DNA of 64,000 nucleotides from Treponema denticola (lineage in GTDB: Bacteria > Spirochaetota > Spirochaetia > Treponematales > Treponemataceae), in assembly GCF_024181405.1 (NCBI RefSeq), contig NZ_CP051302.1, forward strand, positions 62,001-126,000, read 5' to 3'. The notes under the pieces were generated by a model that did not search any database, had not been told where the DNA came from, and saw only the letters and a program-made list of their open reading frames with translations. Positions 45,682 to 54,720 of this stretch are shown piece after piece. The number at the start of each line of letters is the position of its first letter. Within the stretch, counting starts at the first letter, position 1. The position numbers and the translations under genes were made by a program.

Positions 45682-47349
45682 TTATTTTTTCTCCTCTTCA
45701 GAAATAACTATATTCGTTAAATCGGTTAACTTTAGTAATCTGATAGCGTTTTTGCTGTCTTGAACCAATAATCCCTTATCACCTACCGTTATAGGCGTAT
45801 AGGGTAGTACTTCGACCGCCGACTTAGCTTGAAGTTCAAGTTTATCGTTATAGCGTCCAATTAGGTATTTTCCGTTACTATCGATTACTGCATAATAATC
45901 GTTTCCGTTTTTGACCAAAACACTTTCAGCTGCAATATTTTCTTGACTTTGTTTAACAATTTCAAGGGATTTTGCGTCGATAAGAACCAAAGCTATAACC
46001 GCATTACCGGACTTGGTGCCTGCGATGGCCATAAGGTTTTTTCCTACAATGTGCAGATTTCTTCCTCTGATTGTATTGATTCCTGAAGTTCTAAGCTCCT
46101 CTTCCGTTTTAAGGTCTAAAAGAACAAGTTCCGAAAGCATTTTTGAATCGTCTACAACCTTCAAACCATAGCCGGGAATTGATGAGGCTATTGCTGCATC
46201 TCCCTCAGCCTTTTTCTCTGCCTTCTTTTCTTCTATGATTTTCTGTGTATCGGAAGCAATGTCTTTTCTGTCCGTTTGAGCTTCTTCAGTCTTTTTTTCA
46301 GCCATCTTTTCTTCTTCTTTTACTTCTTTTTTGGCCTCATCCGCTTTTTTTTGCTTCTCATCGGCGGCGTCCTTAGCCTTTTTAGCTTCTTCGGTCTTCT
46401 TTTCGGTTTCTTTTTGGGACTTTTCAGCTTCTTTTTTCTTTTCTTCAGCTACTTTTTTATCTTCAGGTTTGCCTGTTGTTGCTGCCTTCTCTTCAGCTTT
46501 TTTAGCCTCTTTTTGCTTTTGCTCTGTTTCTTTCTTTTGCTTTTCAGCGGCTTTTTGCTTTGTATCGGCCTCCTTCTTTTGCTTATCCGCTTCTTTTTGT
46601 TTTACATCGGCTTCTTTTTTTGCAACCTCTGCACGTTTAGCGGCTTCCTCGCTTTCTCTTTCTTTTAGGTCAACCATTTCCTTGCGTTTTTCAAGGTCTT
46701 TACCCTTATCTTCACGCATTTTTTCGACAACCTTTTTATCCGAGATTGAAGTAGTGTCTACAGAGCTTATAGTGCCTGCATATTTTTGGTCTGTCAGCGG
46801 AATAACTATTTGGGTTTGTCCGGGCCATTCATCGTAACTCAAAGCTAAACCGGCTTTTTCTTTTGTCAAATTCTTTGTAACAACCTGCTTGTACTTTTGG
46901 TTAAAAAAGTCCATGTTTTTGCGATAAACGGCATTATAGATTGTAACAAAGTGTGCAAGAGTTGCCGCATCCTTATCGGAATATCCGTAAGCTGCCTTCA
47001 AATATCCTGCAATTATAAGCCTTACGTTATTAATATGATCAACACCGGCACTTTTTCCGATAATGAAAATATCTGCATCAAGGCCTTCTTTTACTGCTGG
47101 GTCGACACAGTGAATAACCGAATATCTATTGATATCGCCTGCACGGCCTGATTTTACGGCTCCTGCAAGATTCGAGCCTATTCCCCGAATTGTGTCGGCA
47201 CTATCTACCACATCATGAGGTCCCGTGTAGTTAATAAATTCTATAGTCTTATTTTTTACAGAATCAATTTCAGGCTTATCAACTTCAATTGCAAATCCTG
47301 AAAAAACTACCATAATCAAAAAAAACGAAAAAACTAATAGCCTTCTCAT
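45682..47349 (-). CDS. P83/100-family spirochaetal antigen
   Basis: 555 residues with a signal peptide (residues 1-20, ending FSGFA). The N-terminal globular part (EFINYTGPHDVVDSADTI, DINRYSVIHCVDPA) matches the spirochaete P83/100 family. Residues about 215-385 are a long Lys/Glu/Ala coiled coil with repeated KKEAEKSQKETEKK-type heptads. A C-terminal beta-rich domain resembles a propeller (LHIVGKNLMAIAGTKSGNAV). It is probably periplasmic or associated with the sheath; function is not established in the family. Same operon as the beta-propeller gene upstream. Confidence 0.85.
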   Translation of the reverse strand: MRRLLVFSFFLIMVVFSGFAIEVDKPEIDSVKNKTIEFINYTGPHDVVDSADTIRGIGSNLAGAVKSGRAGDINRYSVIHCVDPAVKEGLDADIFIIGKSAGVDHINNVRLIIAGYLKAAYGYSDKDAATLAHFVTIYNAVYRKNMDFFNQKYKQVVTKNLTKEKAGLALSYDEWPGQTQIVIPLTDQKYAGTISSVDTTSISDKKVVEKMREDKGKDLEKRKEMVDLKERESEEAAKRAEVAKKEADVKQKEADKQKKEADTKQKAAEKQKKETEQKQKEAKKAEEKAATTGKPEDKKVAEEKKKEAEKSQKETEKKTEEAKKAKDAADEKQKKADEAKKEVKEEEKMAEKKTEEAQTDRKDIASDTQKIIEEKKAEKKAEGDAAIASSIPGYGLKVVDDSKMLSELVLLDLKTEEELRTSGINTIRGRNLHIVGKNLMAIAGTKSGNAVIALVLIDAKSLEIVKQSQENIAAESVLVKNGNDYYAVIDSNGKYLIGRYNDKLELQAKSAVEVLPYTPITVGDKGLLVQDSKNAIRLLKLTDLTNIVISEEEKK

Positions 47350-47369
47350 AAGTAAATCCTCCGTTCTTC

Positions 47370-49013
47370 CTATTTTACTATATTTTTGATTTTTTGTCTT
47401 GCATAATTTTGAATAATATTGGAATAAGGGCCCTTAATAATGTAAAAAATATTTGAAATTGCAACAGAAGCCGTTTCATTTGAGCCGAATCGCATCAAGG
47501 CGGCCAAACAATCGCAAACTGCCGCCATAAGGTTTATGTCATCGTATTTTGCCTTTCCCATTACAAAGCGGATGCCTTCCATTGTGCGGTCATCGGGATC
47601 GTAGGCAAGATGTTCCAAACCTCTTAAAATTCCGGCAAGTACATCAGGGTCGTCTATTTTGTATATCCCGTCCAATAAAATATCCCTATATTCATAGGAA
47701 CCGAGTCTTCCTAAGAGCTCTGCAGCCCTTGATCTATCAAAGGAATTAAAGTCTTGCGAAAAATACGAGGCTTTGCGCTTATTTTCCAAGATAGTTTTTA
47801 ATTGAAAGGCATAGCGAGGTTCCTTTTCGCCTACGGTTCCGTTTTCTATTTCTTTTTGTATAACATCTAAAAGTTCTGCCGTAGTAGCATATTCAACAAA
47901 AAACGGAAAGTCCTCCTTGCCCTTGTCATCTTTTTGTATTATGGAATAAAAATTTTCGGGAGCATTTCGTTTTGTCCCTTTTCGCAAAAGCTTTGTTTCC
48001 ACCCTGTAGGCATTTAAAATCTCGTTTGTTATTCCGACCAAAAGTCCGTTTTCGGTTATTATAGGGAAGAAATTGGTTTCAGGTATCTTTTTTTCCCATT
48101 TGATGCGTCCTGTGTCTGTAATAAGGCAGCCGAATCCTTTTGCGGTAATATTGAATTCGTTGCCGATTGCGTAGCAATGTACTCCACTCGAAAAATTGCC
48201 CGAAGTTTTTTCTTCCCATATAAGTTCATTTGTTTTTAGATCCTTAAAAACAACTTTACCGCTTTCAAACATATAGAGGACTTTTCCGCCCTTATAAAAA
48301 ACATTTTTACAGATTTCGGGTTCGGTAGTTTGCCAAAGAGCTTCCGAACCTCCGCCTGTTTTATAGTATGAAATTGAGCCGTCCGTACAAGCAAGTATAT
48401 ACCCTTCAGGAGCCTCTCCTATAGCCGAAACGGTCTTTTTAAGTCTGTATTGCTCTACAATCGAACCGAAGATAGAAACACGCAAGAAATCTCCCGATTT
48501 TAAAATCAAAACTATATCTCTGGAACCTGTTTCTGCAGGTTGAAATACGGGGGCGGAAACAAGGGGTAATTCCCACTTTAGTTTGCCTCCCGAGGTGAGG
48601 CAAATTATGTTATTATCTTGGATTATAAAAATGCGGCCGTCCCGTGCGGTGTGTACGGGAAAAATCGGTTTTTTCTTTAACGGATAAGTCCAAAGGGGCA
48701 TTCCTTGAGAAGAAAAAGCTTCGATATTTCCCTTTGCAGTAACCATAAACACTATTCCGGCTTGAGAAACCGATAAAAACTCGCTTGGGAATTCACCCGT
48801 ATTTCTTCGCCATAAAAACGTTCCTTGAGAGGTAATGCAGTTTAAGGCCTTGTCGTCTCCTGCCGTATAAATATTTCCGTTCCAAAAAACGGGAACCGTT
48901 ATGTTCTTGCCGGCAAAAACCAAGGTCCAATGAGCGTCAAGGGTTTGCGCCGTTGCTTTAAAAGAAAAAAAGGAAAAAATAATTAAAAGAAAACCTAAGC
49001 CTTTTTTTTTCAT
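47370..49013 (-). CDS. Secreted PQQ-type beta-propeller protein with helical-repeat C-terminus
   Basis: 547 residues. Signal peptide 1-22 ends ATAQ. Residues about 25-330 contain PQQ/quinoprotein-like blades of the form GxxYTAGDDKALNCIxxxGTFLWRRNTG, repeated six or so times (GRIFIIQDNNIICLTSGGKLKWELPL; GCLITDTGRIKWEKKI). The C-terminal 180 residues are HEAT-like helices (RSRAAELLGRLGSYEYRDILL). Fold resembles BamB-type scaffolds, but identity with BamB is not supported. It sits 18 bases after the steroid-reductase-like gene. Confidence 0.8.
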   Translation of the reverse strand: MKKKGLGFLLIIFSFFSFKATAQTLDAHWTLVFAGKNITVPVFWNGNIYTAGDDKALNCITSQGTFLWRRNTGEFPSEFLSVSQAGIVFMVTAKGNIEAFSSQGMPLWTYPLKKKPIFPVHTARDGRIFIIQDNNIICLTSGGKLKWELPLVSAPVFQPAETGSRDIVLILKSGDFLRVSIFGSIVEQYRLKKTVSAIGEAPEGYILACTDGSISYYKTGGGSEALWQTTEPEICKNVFYKGGKVLYMFESGKVVFKDLKTNELIWEEKTSGNFSSGVHCYAIGNEFNITAKGFGCLITDTGRIKWEKKIPETNFFPIITENGLLVGITNEILNAYRVETKLLRKGTKRNAPENFYSIIQKDDKGKEDFPFFVEYATTAELLDVIQKEIENGTVGEKEPRYAFQLKTILENKRKASYFSQDFNSFDRSRAAELLGRLGSYEYRDILLDGIYKIDDPDVLAGILRGLEHLAYDPDDRTMEGIRFVMGKAKYDDINLMAAVCDCLAALMRFGSNETASVAISNIFYIIKGPYSNIIQNYARQKIKNIVK

Positions 49014-49031
49014 AATTTCGCCCGCATTCCG

Positions 49032-49805
49032 TTAAAATATAAAAGGAAATACCCTCTTAGGTTTTAAGGCTGCAAATTCTTCAGGAAATTCTTCCCTGTA
49101 TCTTTTATTTATAGTATAGGCCCTTGGAACGAGGTTGGCACAGGTCCAAAATGCAAACAAAAGGCCTACAAAGCTCCATGATAGGAGGGCAAAGCCGAAC
49201 CATTCCAATATTTCACCGAAATAATTGGCGCTGGATACATATTTGTACATCCGTTTATGAGGAAAATAGTGTGCAGTATCTCCCGGCTTTCGTAAGGAGC
49301 GTATATACTTGTCCGAGTCTATGTTTATAGCCATCCCGAGTAAAAAAACAAGAGCTCCGATTATAAAACGGGGATCATAGAGCCACGAGATAGGGTACAT
49401 GGTCTTGGGGGAAAGGTAAAAAAGCCATGCACCTATTAAAAAGGCATTTATCGTGTTAAATGTGATTCCCATCAAAACGATGAGAATGGGCATCTTACTT
49501 TTTCCCTTAAGTAAAAAAGGAAATATAAAAACTCTCTGAGCATAATGCAGCACAAAAAAAAGGCCTATTATAATTCTCACAAAATTTTCAGGTTTAGCCC
49601 ATACACACATTAGGACAATCATAGTGATAAGTGTAGGAACTTCCATTAAAAACCATGCAATTTTATTGTTAAAAGAAAAGCCCCATTTTTTATTTATCAT
49701 TTTACCGTATCCGGCGGGAACAAAAAATAGTACTATAAAACAAATTAAGCCTACGCCGAATAAGACAATCTGCGTAATATTAAATATAAATATCAGTCTT
49801 TCCAT
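49032..49805 (-). CDS. 3-oxo-5-alpha-steroid 4-dehydrogenase-like membrane protein
   Basis: 257 residues with six or seven hydrophobic helices. The C-terminal third has the steroid 5-alpha-reductase signature: KRMYKYVSSANYFGEILEWF, followed by a final cytosolic segment (YREEFPEEFAALKPKRVFPFIF-type ending KRVFPFIF). Family members reduce steroid or polyprenol double bonds with NADPH. Bacteria have few steroids, so a host steroid or a lipid could be the substrate (inference). First gene of the minus-strand operon. Confidence 0.82.
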   Translation of the reverse strand: MERLIFIFNITQIVLFGVGLICFIVLFFVPAGYGKMINKKWGFSFNNKIAWFLMEVPTLITMIVLMCVWAKPENFVRIIIGLFFVLHYAQRVFIFPFLLKGKSKMPILIVLMGITFNTINAFLIGAWLFYLSPKTMYPISWLYDPRFIIGALVFLLGMAINIDSDKYIRSLRKPGDTAHYFPHKRMYKYVSSANYFGEILEWFGFALLSWSFVGLLFAFWTCANLVPRAYTINKRYREEFPEEFAALKPKRVFPFIF

Positions 49806-49890
49806 ATATATTGAGTATAAATTATCTATGTATTAGCGTCAAGAGAGGGAGTATTAAGGCCGGGAAGAGTTATCGGATCGGCTTAAATTA

Positions 49891-49922
49891 AAACCCTCTC
49901 CGATTTAAATCGAAGAGGGTTT
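49891..49922 (-). terminator. Intrinsic terminator after the dicarboxylate symporter gene
   Basis: AAACCCTCT pairs with AGAGGGTTT, with a nearly palindromic 14-base centre. On the minus strand it is followed by TTTTAATTT. It lies 17 bases after the symporter stop codon. Confidence 0.75.
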
Positions 49923-49938
49923 GTAAGCTAAAAAAAGG

Positions 49939-51122
49939 TTAAGCCTGTTTTTTTAAGGTTCCGTCAGGTTTGTAGAAAATACCTCTGAGTATCAAGGCCA
50001 AGGCTCCGTCACCTGTTACGTTACATGCAGTACCGAAGCTGTCTTGAAGAGCAAAGATAGCTATAAGCAAGCCTGTTCCTGTGCTGTCAAAGCCTAAAAC
50101 ACTCAAAACAAGACCCAATGAAGCCATAACGGTTCCGCCGGGTACACCGGGAGCTCCTACTGCAAATACACCGAACAAGAATGAAAATAAAATCATTGTT
50201 CCGAAAGAAGGAAGCGAACCGTAAAGCATTTGAGCTATAGTCATACAGAAGAAGGTTTCCGTTAAAACCGAACCGCAAAGGTGGGTTGTGGCTCCAAGCG
50301 GAATTGCAAAGTCTGTAACCTCGGAAGGCAGAGCTTCGGATTTATGAGCACAGCGTAAGGCTACAGGAAGGGTTGCGGCACTGGACATAGTTCCTACAGC
50401 TGTAGTATAAGCGGGGCCGTAGTGTTTGATAACGTCTAATGGATTTTTCTTTGAAACTGCTCCTCCGATAAGGTAAAGGATGGTGAGCCAGATAAAGTGA
50501 CCGATTAAAACGACAACAATAACCTTTAAGAATACGGGAAGCTGCTTTGTTAAACTTCCGCTATAAGCTAACTCTGCAAAGGTTGCTGCAATAAAGAAGG
50601 GTAAAAGAGGAACAACTATGCGGTTTACGATTTCCAAAACCATGCTTTGGAATTCTACCAAAACCTTCTCGACAGTTGCGGACTTTGTCCATAATACCGA
50701 AATACCTACAAGTATGGCCATTACCAAGGCTGTCATAACCGGCATTAGAGGCGGAATAGATAAAACGAAGGCTGTTTTCGGGATGTCTGCCAAGGCACTC
50801 ATAGAGCTGGGTACATGCAGGAAGGGAATCAAAATATATCCTGCAATAGCGGAGAAAATTGAAGCTCCGACAGCGGATATATAGGACAAACCTAAAAAGG
50901 TTCCCAACATTTTTCCTGCATTTTGCTTTAAACCGCAGATTGCAGGAGCAATAAAACCGAGGATAACCAGCGGTACGATAAAGAAGATAACCGAACCTAA
51001 GATTGCCTTAATCGTGTTGATAACGGCCATAACGGATGCCGGGACAAAGAGTCCGAGCAAAATACCTGCCGCAATACCGATACCAAGTTTGGGTAAAAGC
51101 CCAATCTTTTTTCCTTTGCCAT
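49939..51122 (-). CDS. Dicarboxylate/amino-acid:cation symporter, frameshifted near its start
   Basis: The main frame encodes 373 residues of a DAACS (GltP/SstT/DctA-like) carrier. It includes FFIVPLVILGFIAPAI, GTMSSAATLPVALRC and the substrate motif PLGATTHLCGS. The start with a good ribosome site (AGGAG, 7-8 bases) is ATG 51120-51122, but it is one base out of register with the main frame. Adding one A to the six-A tract at 51107-51112 would join them, giving MAKEKKIGLLPKLGIG before LLGLFVPASV. As written, translation must shift by -1, or begin at an internal TTG near 51060 that lacks the first half of helix 1. A sequencing error, phase variation or slippage are all possible. Confidence 0.8.
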
Positions 51123-51244
51123 AAAAAAACTCCTCAGATTTTTATTATTAGGTATAAGAATTACACTTCGGACATTCTAACAGGTTTAAAACGATTTGTC
51201 CATAAGGTTTAAAAAGACTTCAAAATTTTTATACGTCTTTCTTA

Positions 51245-51273
51245 TTGAATATTAATTTTCAAATTGTTATATT
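51245..51273 (+). promoter_or_regulatory. Promoter of the suf operon
   Basis: TTGAAT, 17 bases, TATATT, about 24 bases before the sufC start codon. No Rrf2/IscR-type palindrome was obvious beside it. Confidence 0.65.
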
Positions 51274-51297
51274 ATACAGGAGATTATAGGAGTCATG

Positions 51298-52038
51298 ATG
51301 AAACTATTAGATATACAGGGACTTCAAATGTCGGTTGACGAGAAGCAGATTCTTAAAAACCTTAATTTGAGTATAAACAAGGGAGAGGTTCATGTGGTCA
51401 TGGGCCCAAACGGAGCAGGAAAGTCCACCTTGGCGGCTGCCATAGTAGGAAATCCTCGATACAATATCGATAAGGGCAAGATTTATTTTGAAGATGAACT
51501 TATAAACGAGGTTCCCGTCTACGAAAGAGCCCGTAAAGGTATATTTCTTTCTTTTCAGATACCTGAAGAGGTGCCGGGCCTAAAAGTAGAAGAGTTTTTG
51601 CGTGCTTCAAAAGAAGCCGTAACGGGTGAAAAAATTCCTATGATAAAATTTCACAAGCTTTTATCGGACACAATGAAGCAGCTTAAAATCAATCCTGCAT
51701 ACGCAAACCGCAGCCTAAATGTCGGTTTTTCGGGTGGAGAAAAAAAGAAAAACGAAATCTTACAGCTTGCTATTTTAAACCCGAAGCTCGCAATTCTCGA
51801 TGAAACGGATTCAGGGCTGGATATTGATGCTACAAAGATAGTCTTTGAAGGCGTTTCCAAAATACGCACCCCCGATATGGGAATTTTAATTATTACCCAT
51901 CATAACAAGGTTTTAGATTATATAAAGCCCGATTTTGTACACATTCTTGTTGACGGCACTATTGTCAAAACAGGTCGTCTTGAGTTGGTCGAATATATCG
52001 AAAAGAACGGTTACGAAAACATAAAAGAAAGCCTATGA
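51298..52038 (+). CDS. sufC: SufC, Fe-S cluster assembly ATPase
   Basis: 246 residues from the second of two adjacent ATGs, which is 5 bases from AGGAG (the first is only 2 bases away). Walker A is MGPNGAGKSTLAAA, Q-loop ISFQIPEEVPG-like sequence reads LSFQIPEEVPGL, signature NVGFSGGEKKKNEILQ, Walker B LAILDETDSGLDIDA. It powers the SufBCD scaffold for Fe-S cluster building. The stop overlaps sufB (ATGA). Confidence 0.95.
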   Translation: MKLLDIQGLQMSVDEKQILKNLNLSINKGEVHVVMGPNGAGKSTLAAAIVGNPRYNIDKGKIYFEDELINEVPVYERARKGIFLSFQIPEEVPGLKVEEFLRASKEAVTGEKIPMIKFHKLLSDTMKQLKINPAYANRSLNVGFSGGEKKKNEILQLAILNPKLAILDETDSGLDIDATKIVFEGVSKIRTPDMGILIITHHNKVLDYIKPDFVHILVDGTIVKTGRLELVEYIEKNGYENIKESL

Positions 52039-53501
52039 GTAAAGCCATAAACCAAAACACAGCTAAAGCACCGGAGGATGCCGCTCTCTTTCAAGAAAGA
52101 AAGCGTACATTTGTTTCGGATATAGAACGCGGAATCTATGACATAAAGGACAGCATCGATTATAAATATTCGACTGGGCTCGGTTTAAACGAAGAAGTCG
52201 TAAAAAAAATATCCGCGCGTAAAAATGAGCCCGGTTGGATGCTGGACTTGCGCCTTAAATCCCTCGCATACTTTAATGCTCGACCCATGCCGGACTGGGG
52301 AGCCGATATTTCCGATTTGGATATTCAAGAGATAATCCACTACATTGTTTCCGATACAAAGCCCTTGGCCGAAACTTGGGACGATGTTCCGGAAGAAATA
52401 AAAAAGACCTTTGACAGGCTGGGTATACCGGAAGCGGAACGCAGTTCCCTCGCAGGAGTGGGTGCCCAGTACGATTCCGAAGTCGTTTACCACAGCCTAA
52501 AAGAAGACTTAGAAAAACAGGGCGTAGTCTACTTGGATATGGAAACGGCCGTCCACAAGTACGAAGATATAGTAAAAAAGCATTTTATGCAGCTTATAAA
52601 GCCGAATGACCATAAATTTGCAGCCCTCCACGGTGCCGTTTGGTCGGGAGGTTCCTTTGTGTATGTTCCCAAGGGAGTAAGGGTTGAACTTCCGCTTCAA
52701 TCCTATTTTAGACTAAATGCCCAACAGTCGGGACAGTTTGAGCATACTCTTATAATTGTAGAAGAAGGGGCCTACCTTCATTTTATTGAAGGATGCAGTG
52801 CTCCAAAATACTATAAGAACGCCCTTCATGCAGGGGCCGTAGAGCTCTATGTAGGAAAAAAAGCAACCCTGCGTTACTCAACAATCGAAAACTGGTCGCG
52901 AAACCTATATAACTTAAACACCAAAAGGGCCATAGTCGAAGAAGACGGAGCTATTGAATGGGTTTCGGGTTCGTTCGGTTCAAGGGTTACCATGCTTTAT
53001 CCTATGAGCATCTTAAAAGGCGACCGCTCCCGTTCGGAGTTTACAGGGGTTACTTTCGCTTCGGAAGGACAGTGCCTTGATACGGGAACAAAGACCGTTC
53101 ACATAGGAAAAAATACCGTTTCGGAAATGCGCTCCCGTTCCATCGCAAAAAACGGAGGGGAAGCAAACTACCGAGGTCTTTTATACATAGGAGCAAATGC
53201 AACCGGAGCTAAGGCTGCGGCCGAATGCGAATCCCTAATGCTTGACGATAAATCCCGCTCCGATACGATTCCGATTATAGAATCCCATATCGATGATGTA
53301 GATATAGGCCATGAGGCTAAAATCGGAAGGATAAGCGAATCAATGGTGTTCTACCTTATGCAAAGAGGCTTGGATGAGGCCGCCGCAAAATCCCTTATCA
53401 TCAAGGGCTTTGTCGAACCTATCTCCAAGGAGCTGCCTCTGGAATATGCCGTTGAATTGAACAATCTTATTACAATCGAATTGGAAGGAACTATAGGATA
53501 G
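52035..53501 (+). CDS. sufB: SufB, Fe-S cluster scaffold protein
   Basis: 488 residues, usual length. Family features include PEWxLDLRLKSL-type sequence (PGWMLDLRLKSLAYF), WSGGSFVYVPKGVRVELPLQ, FEHTLIIVEEGAYLHFIEGC, and the conserved C-terminal CESLMLDDKSRSDTIPIIES with the scaffold cysteine. The right-handed beta-helix partner of SufD. Translation is coupled to sufC by a 4-base overlap; sufD begins 2 bases after its stop. Confidence 0.96.
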   Translation: MSKAINQNTAKAPEDAALFQERKRTFVSDIERGIYDIKDSIDYKYSTGLGLNEEVVKKISARKNEPGWMLDLRLKSLAYFNARPMPDWGADISDLDIQEIIHYIVSDTKPLAETWDDVPEEIKKTFDRLGIPEAERSSLAGVGAQYDSEVVYHSLKEDLEKQGVVYLDMETAVHKYEDIVKKHFMQLIKPNDHKFAALHGAVWSGGSFVYVPKGVRVELPLQSYFRLNAQQSGQFEHTLIIVEEGAYLHFIEGCSAPKYYKNALHAGAVELYVGKKATLRYSTIENWSRNLYNLNTKRAIVEEDGAIEWVSGSFGSRVTMLYPMSILKGDRSRSEFTGVTFASEGQCLDTGTKTVHIGKNTVSEMRSRSIAKNGGEANYRGLLYIGANATGAKAAAECESLMLDDKSRSDTIPIIESHIDDVDIGHEAKIGRISESMVFYLMQRGLDEAAAKSLIIKGFVEPISKELPLEYAVELNNLITIELEGTIG

Positions 53502-53503
53502 AT

Positions 53504-54655
53504 ATGAGTGACAGAACTTATTTTAAACGGCTTGATTACACAAAAACGGATATCCCTTCAAAGCCTTTTTGCAATTTAACCTGCAAGGCCGGAAGCCGGG
53601 TCGATGGTCGGGCAGATGGATGTGCCGAAGCTAAAAATATAGAACAAATGCCGATTGAGCAATTTTTAAAAACAGCCCCTTCAAAAGATATAGAAAAATT
53701 CTTTGATTTTACGAAGACAAAACGCGAAAAAAATTGCGGCCTCGGAGACAATTATGTTCAAGAAGTAAAGGATAAAAGAAATTCCGGTATTTACTTAAAA
53801 GTAAAAAAGTGTGCGGATAATGAACAGGCTGCGAATGTTCTAATCAATTTTACAATGGATCAGGCCAATAATGTTCTTTATGACCAAAATCTTATTGTAA
53901 TTGAAGAAGGGGCAAGGGCTAAGATCTTTTTTTATCATGATGTAAAGGCCTACGATTGCTCAAAGGCCGATATTTTTAGAAACGGCATACTAAGCATAGT
54001 TGCCGAAAAAAACTCTCAAGTAGAATTTATAAAGGTACAAAACTTGAGCCATTGCGGCATTAACTTTGAAACCGTAAAAATCTTTGCGATGGAGAAGGCC
54101 CAAGTTACCCTTTACGATATTCAGCTTGGGGCAAAGATAAACGGGGCTTCAACTTCTACCTATATGCCTGAGGAATGGGCTGAGGTTCAAATATACCCCC
54201 TCTACTTTGCAGATAAGACCAGACGCATCGACTTGGAGCAAAATTTTATCATCAACGGGAAAAATTCTCTCGGTGCAATTACCGCAAAGGGAGCCTTAAA
54301 GAACAAGGCTCATAAGATGTTCCGGGGCAATATCTTTTTAAACAGAGGCTGCTCAAAATCTATTGCAAGGTTTTCGGATAACACGATTATGCTCGATAAG
54401 ACTACTGTGGGTGCTACAATTCCGACAATCTTTTGCGATGAGGATGACGTTATAGGAGAGCACGCTGCGAGCTTTGAGGCGGTAAACAAGGACAAGCTTT
54501 ACTATCTTATGACCCGCGGTTTTGACGAGCTGAGCGCCAAAAAGCTTATAATCGAAGCCGCCTTTAAACCGGTTTTTAACCGCATTGACGATGAAACGAT
54601 AAGAGAAAAGCTCCTAGAGGAGTTCAGGATAAGCTTAGATGAGATAAAGGAATAA
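53504..54655 (+). CDS. sufD: SufD, Fe-S cluster assembly protein
   Basis: 383 residues, on the short side. Core beta-helix features match SufB/D: NLIVIEEGARAKIFFYHD, YADKTRRIDLEQNFIINGKNS-type sequence, and the C-terminal GATIPTIFCDEDDVIGEHAASF with the His used at the SufB-SufD interface, then YYLMTRGFDELSAKKLII. The N-terminal 50 residues are poorly conserved and contain three cysteines. No sufS desulfurase or sufU gene follows; the operon ends at a terminator. Confidence 0.9.
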   Translation: MSDRTYFKRLDYTKTDIPSKPFCNLTCKAGSRVDGRADGCAEAKNIEQMPIEQFLKTAPSKDIEKFFDFTKTKREKNCGLGDNYVQEVKDKRNSGIYLKVKKCADNEQAANVLINFTMDQANNVLYDQNLIVIEEGARAKIFFYHDVKAYDCSKADIFRNGILSIVAEKNSQVEFIKVQNLSHCGINFETVKIFAMEKAQVTLYDIQLGAKINGASTSTYMPEEWAEVQIYPLYFADKTRRIDLEQNFIINGKNSLGAITAKGALKNKAHKMFRGNIFLNRGCSKSIARFSDNTIMLDKTTVGATIPTIFCDEDDVIGEHAASFEAVNKDKLYYLMTRGFDELSAKKLIIEAAFKPVFNRIDDETIREKLLEEFRISLDEIKE

Positions 54656-54684
54656 AAATGTGCGTCCATGCACATTTTTATTTC
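54654..54684 (+). terminator. Intrinsic terminator of the suf operon
   Basis: AAAAATGTGC and GCACATTTTT form a 10-bp stem with a 6-base loop, then ATTTC. The 5' arm begins within the sufD stop codon. Confidence 0.82.
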
Positions 54685-54720
54685 GGTGTAACAACATAAA
54701 AAGTTCCAAAAGGCTGATTC

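Noticed and set aside
46276..46837. Plus-strand open frames of 130-168 codons rich in Phe and Ser
   Set aside because: They are the complement of the Lys/Glu/Ala coiled coil of the P83/100 gene, which forces long antisense frames.
47370..49013. BamB assignment for the beta-propeller protein
   Set aside because: It has PQQ-like blades but also a helical-repeat C-terminus and no lipobox, unlike BamB.
51100..51122. Programmed -1 ribosomal frameshift at AAAAAAG
   Set aside because: The heptamer is not in the classical X-XXY-YYZ register for the ATG frame, and no downstream stem was found. Kept only as one possible explanation.
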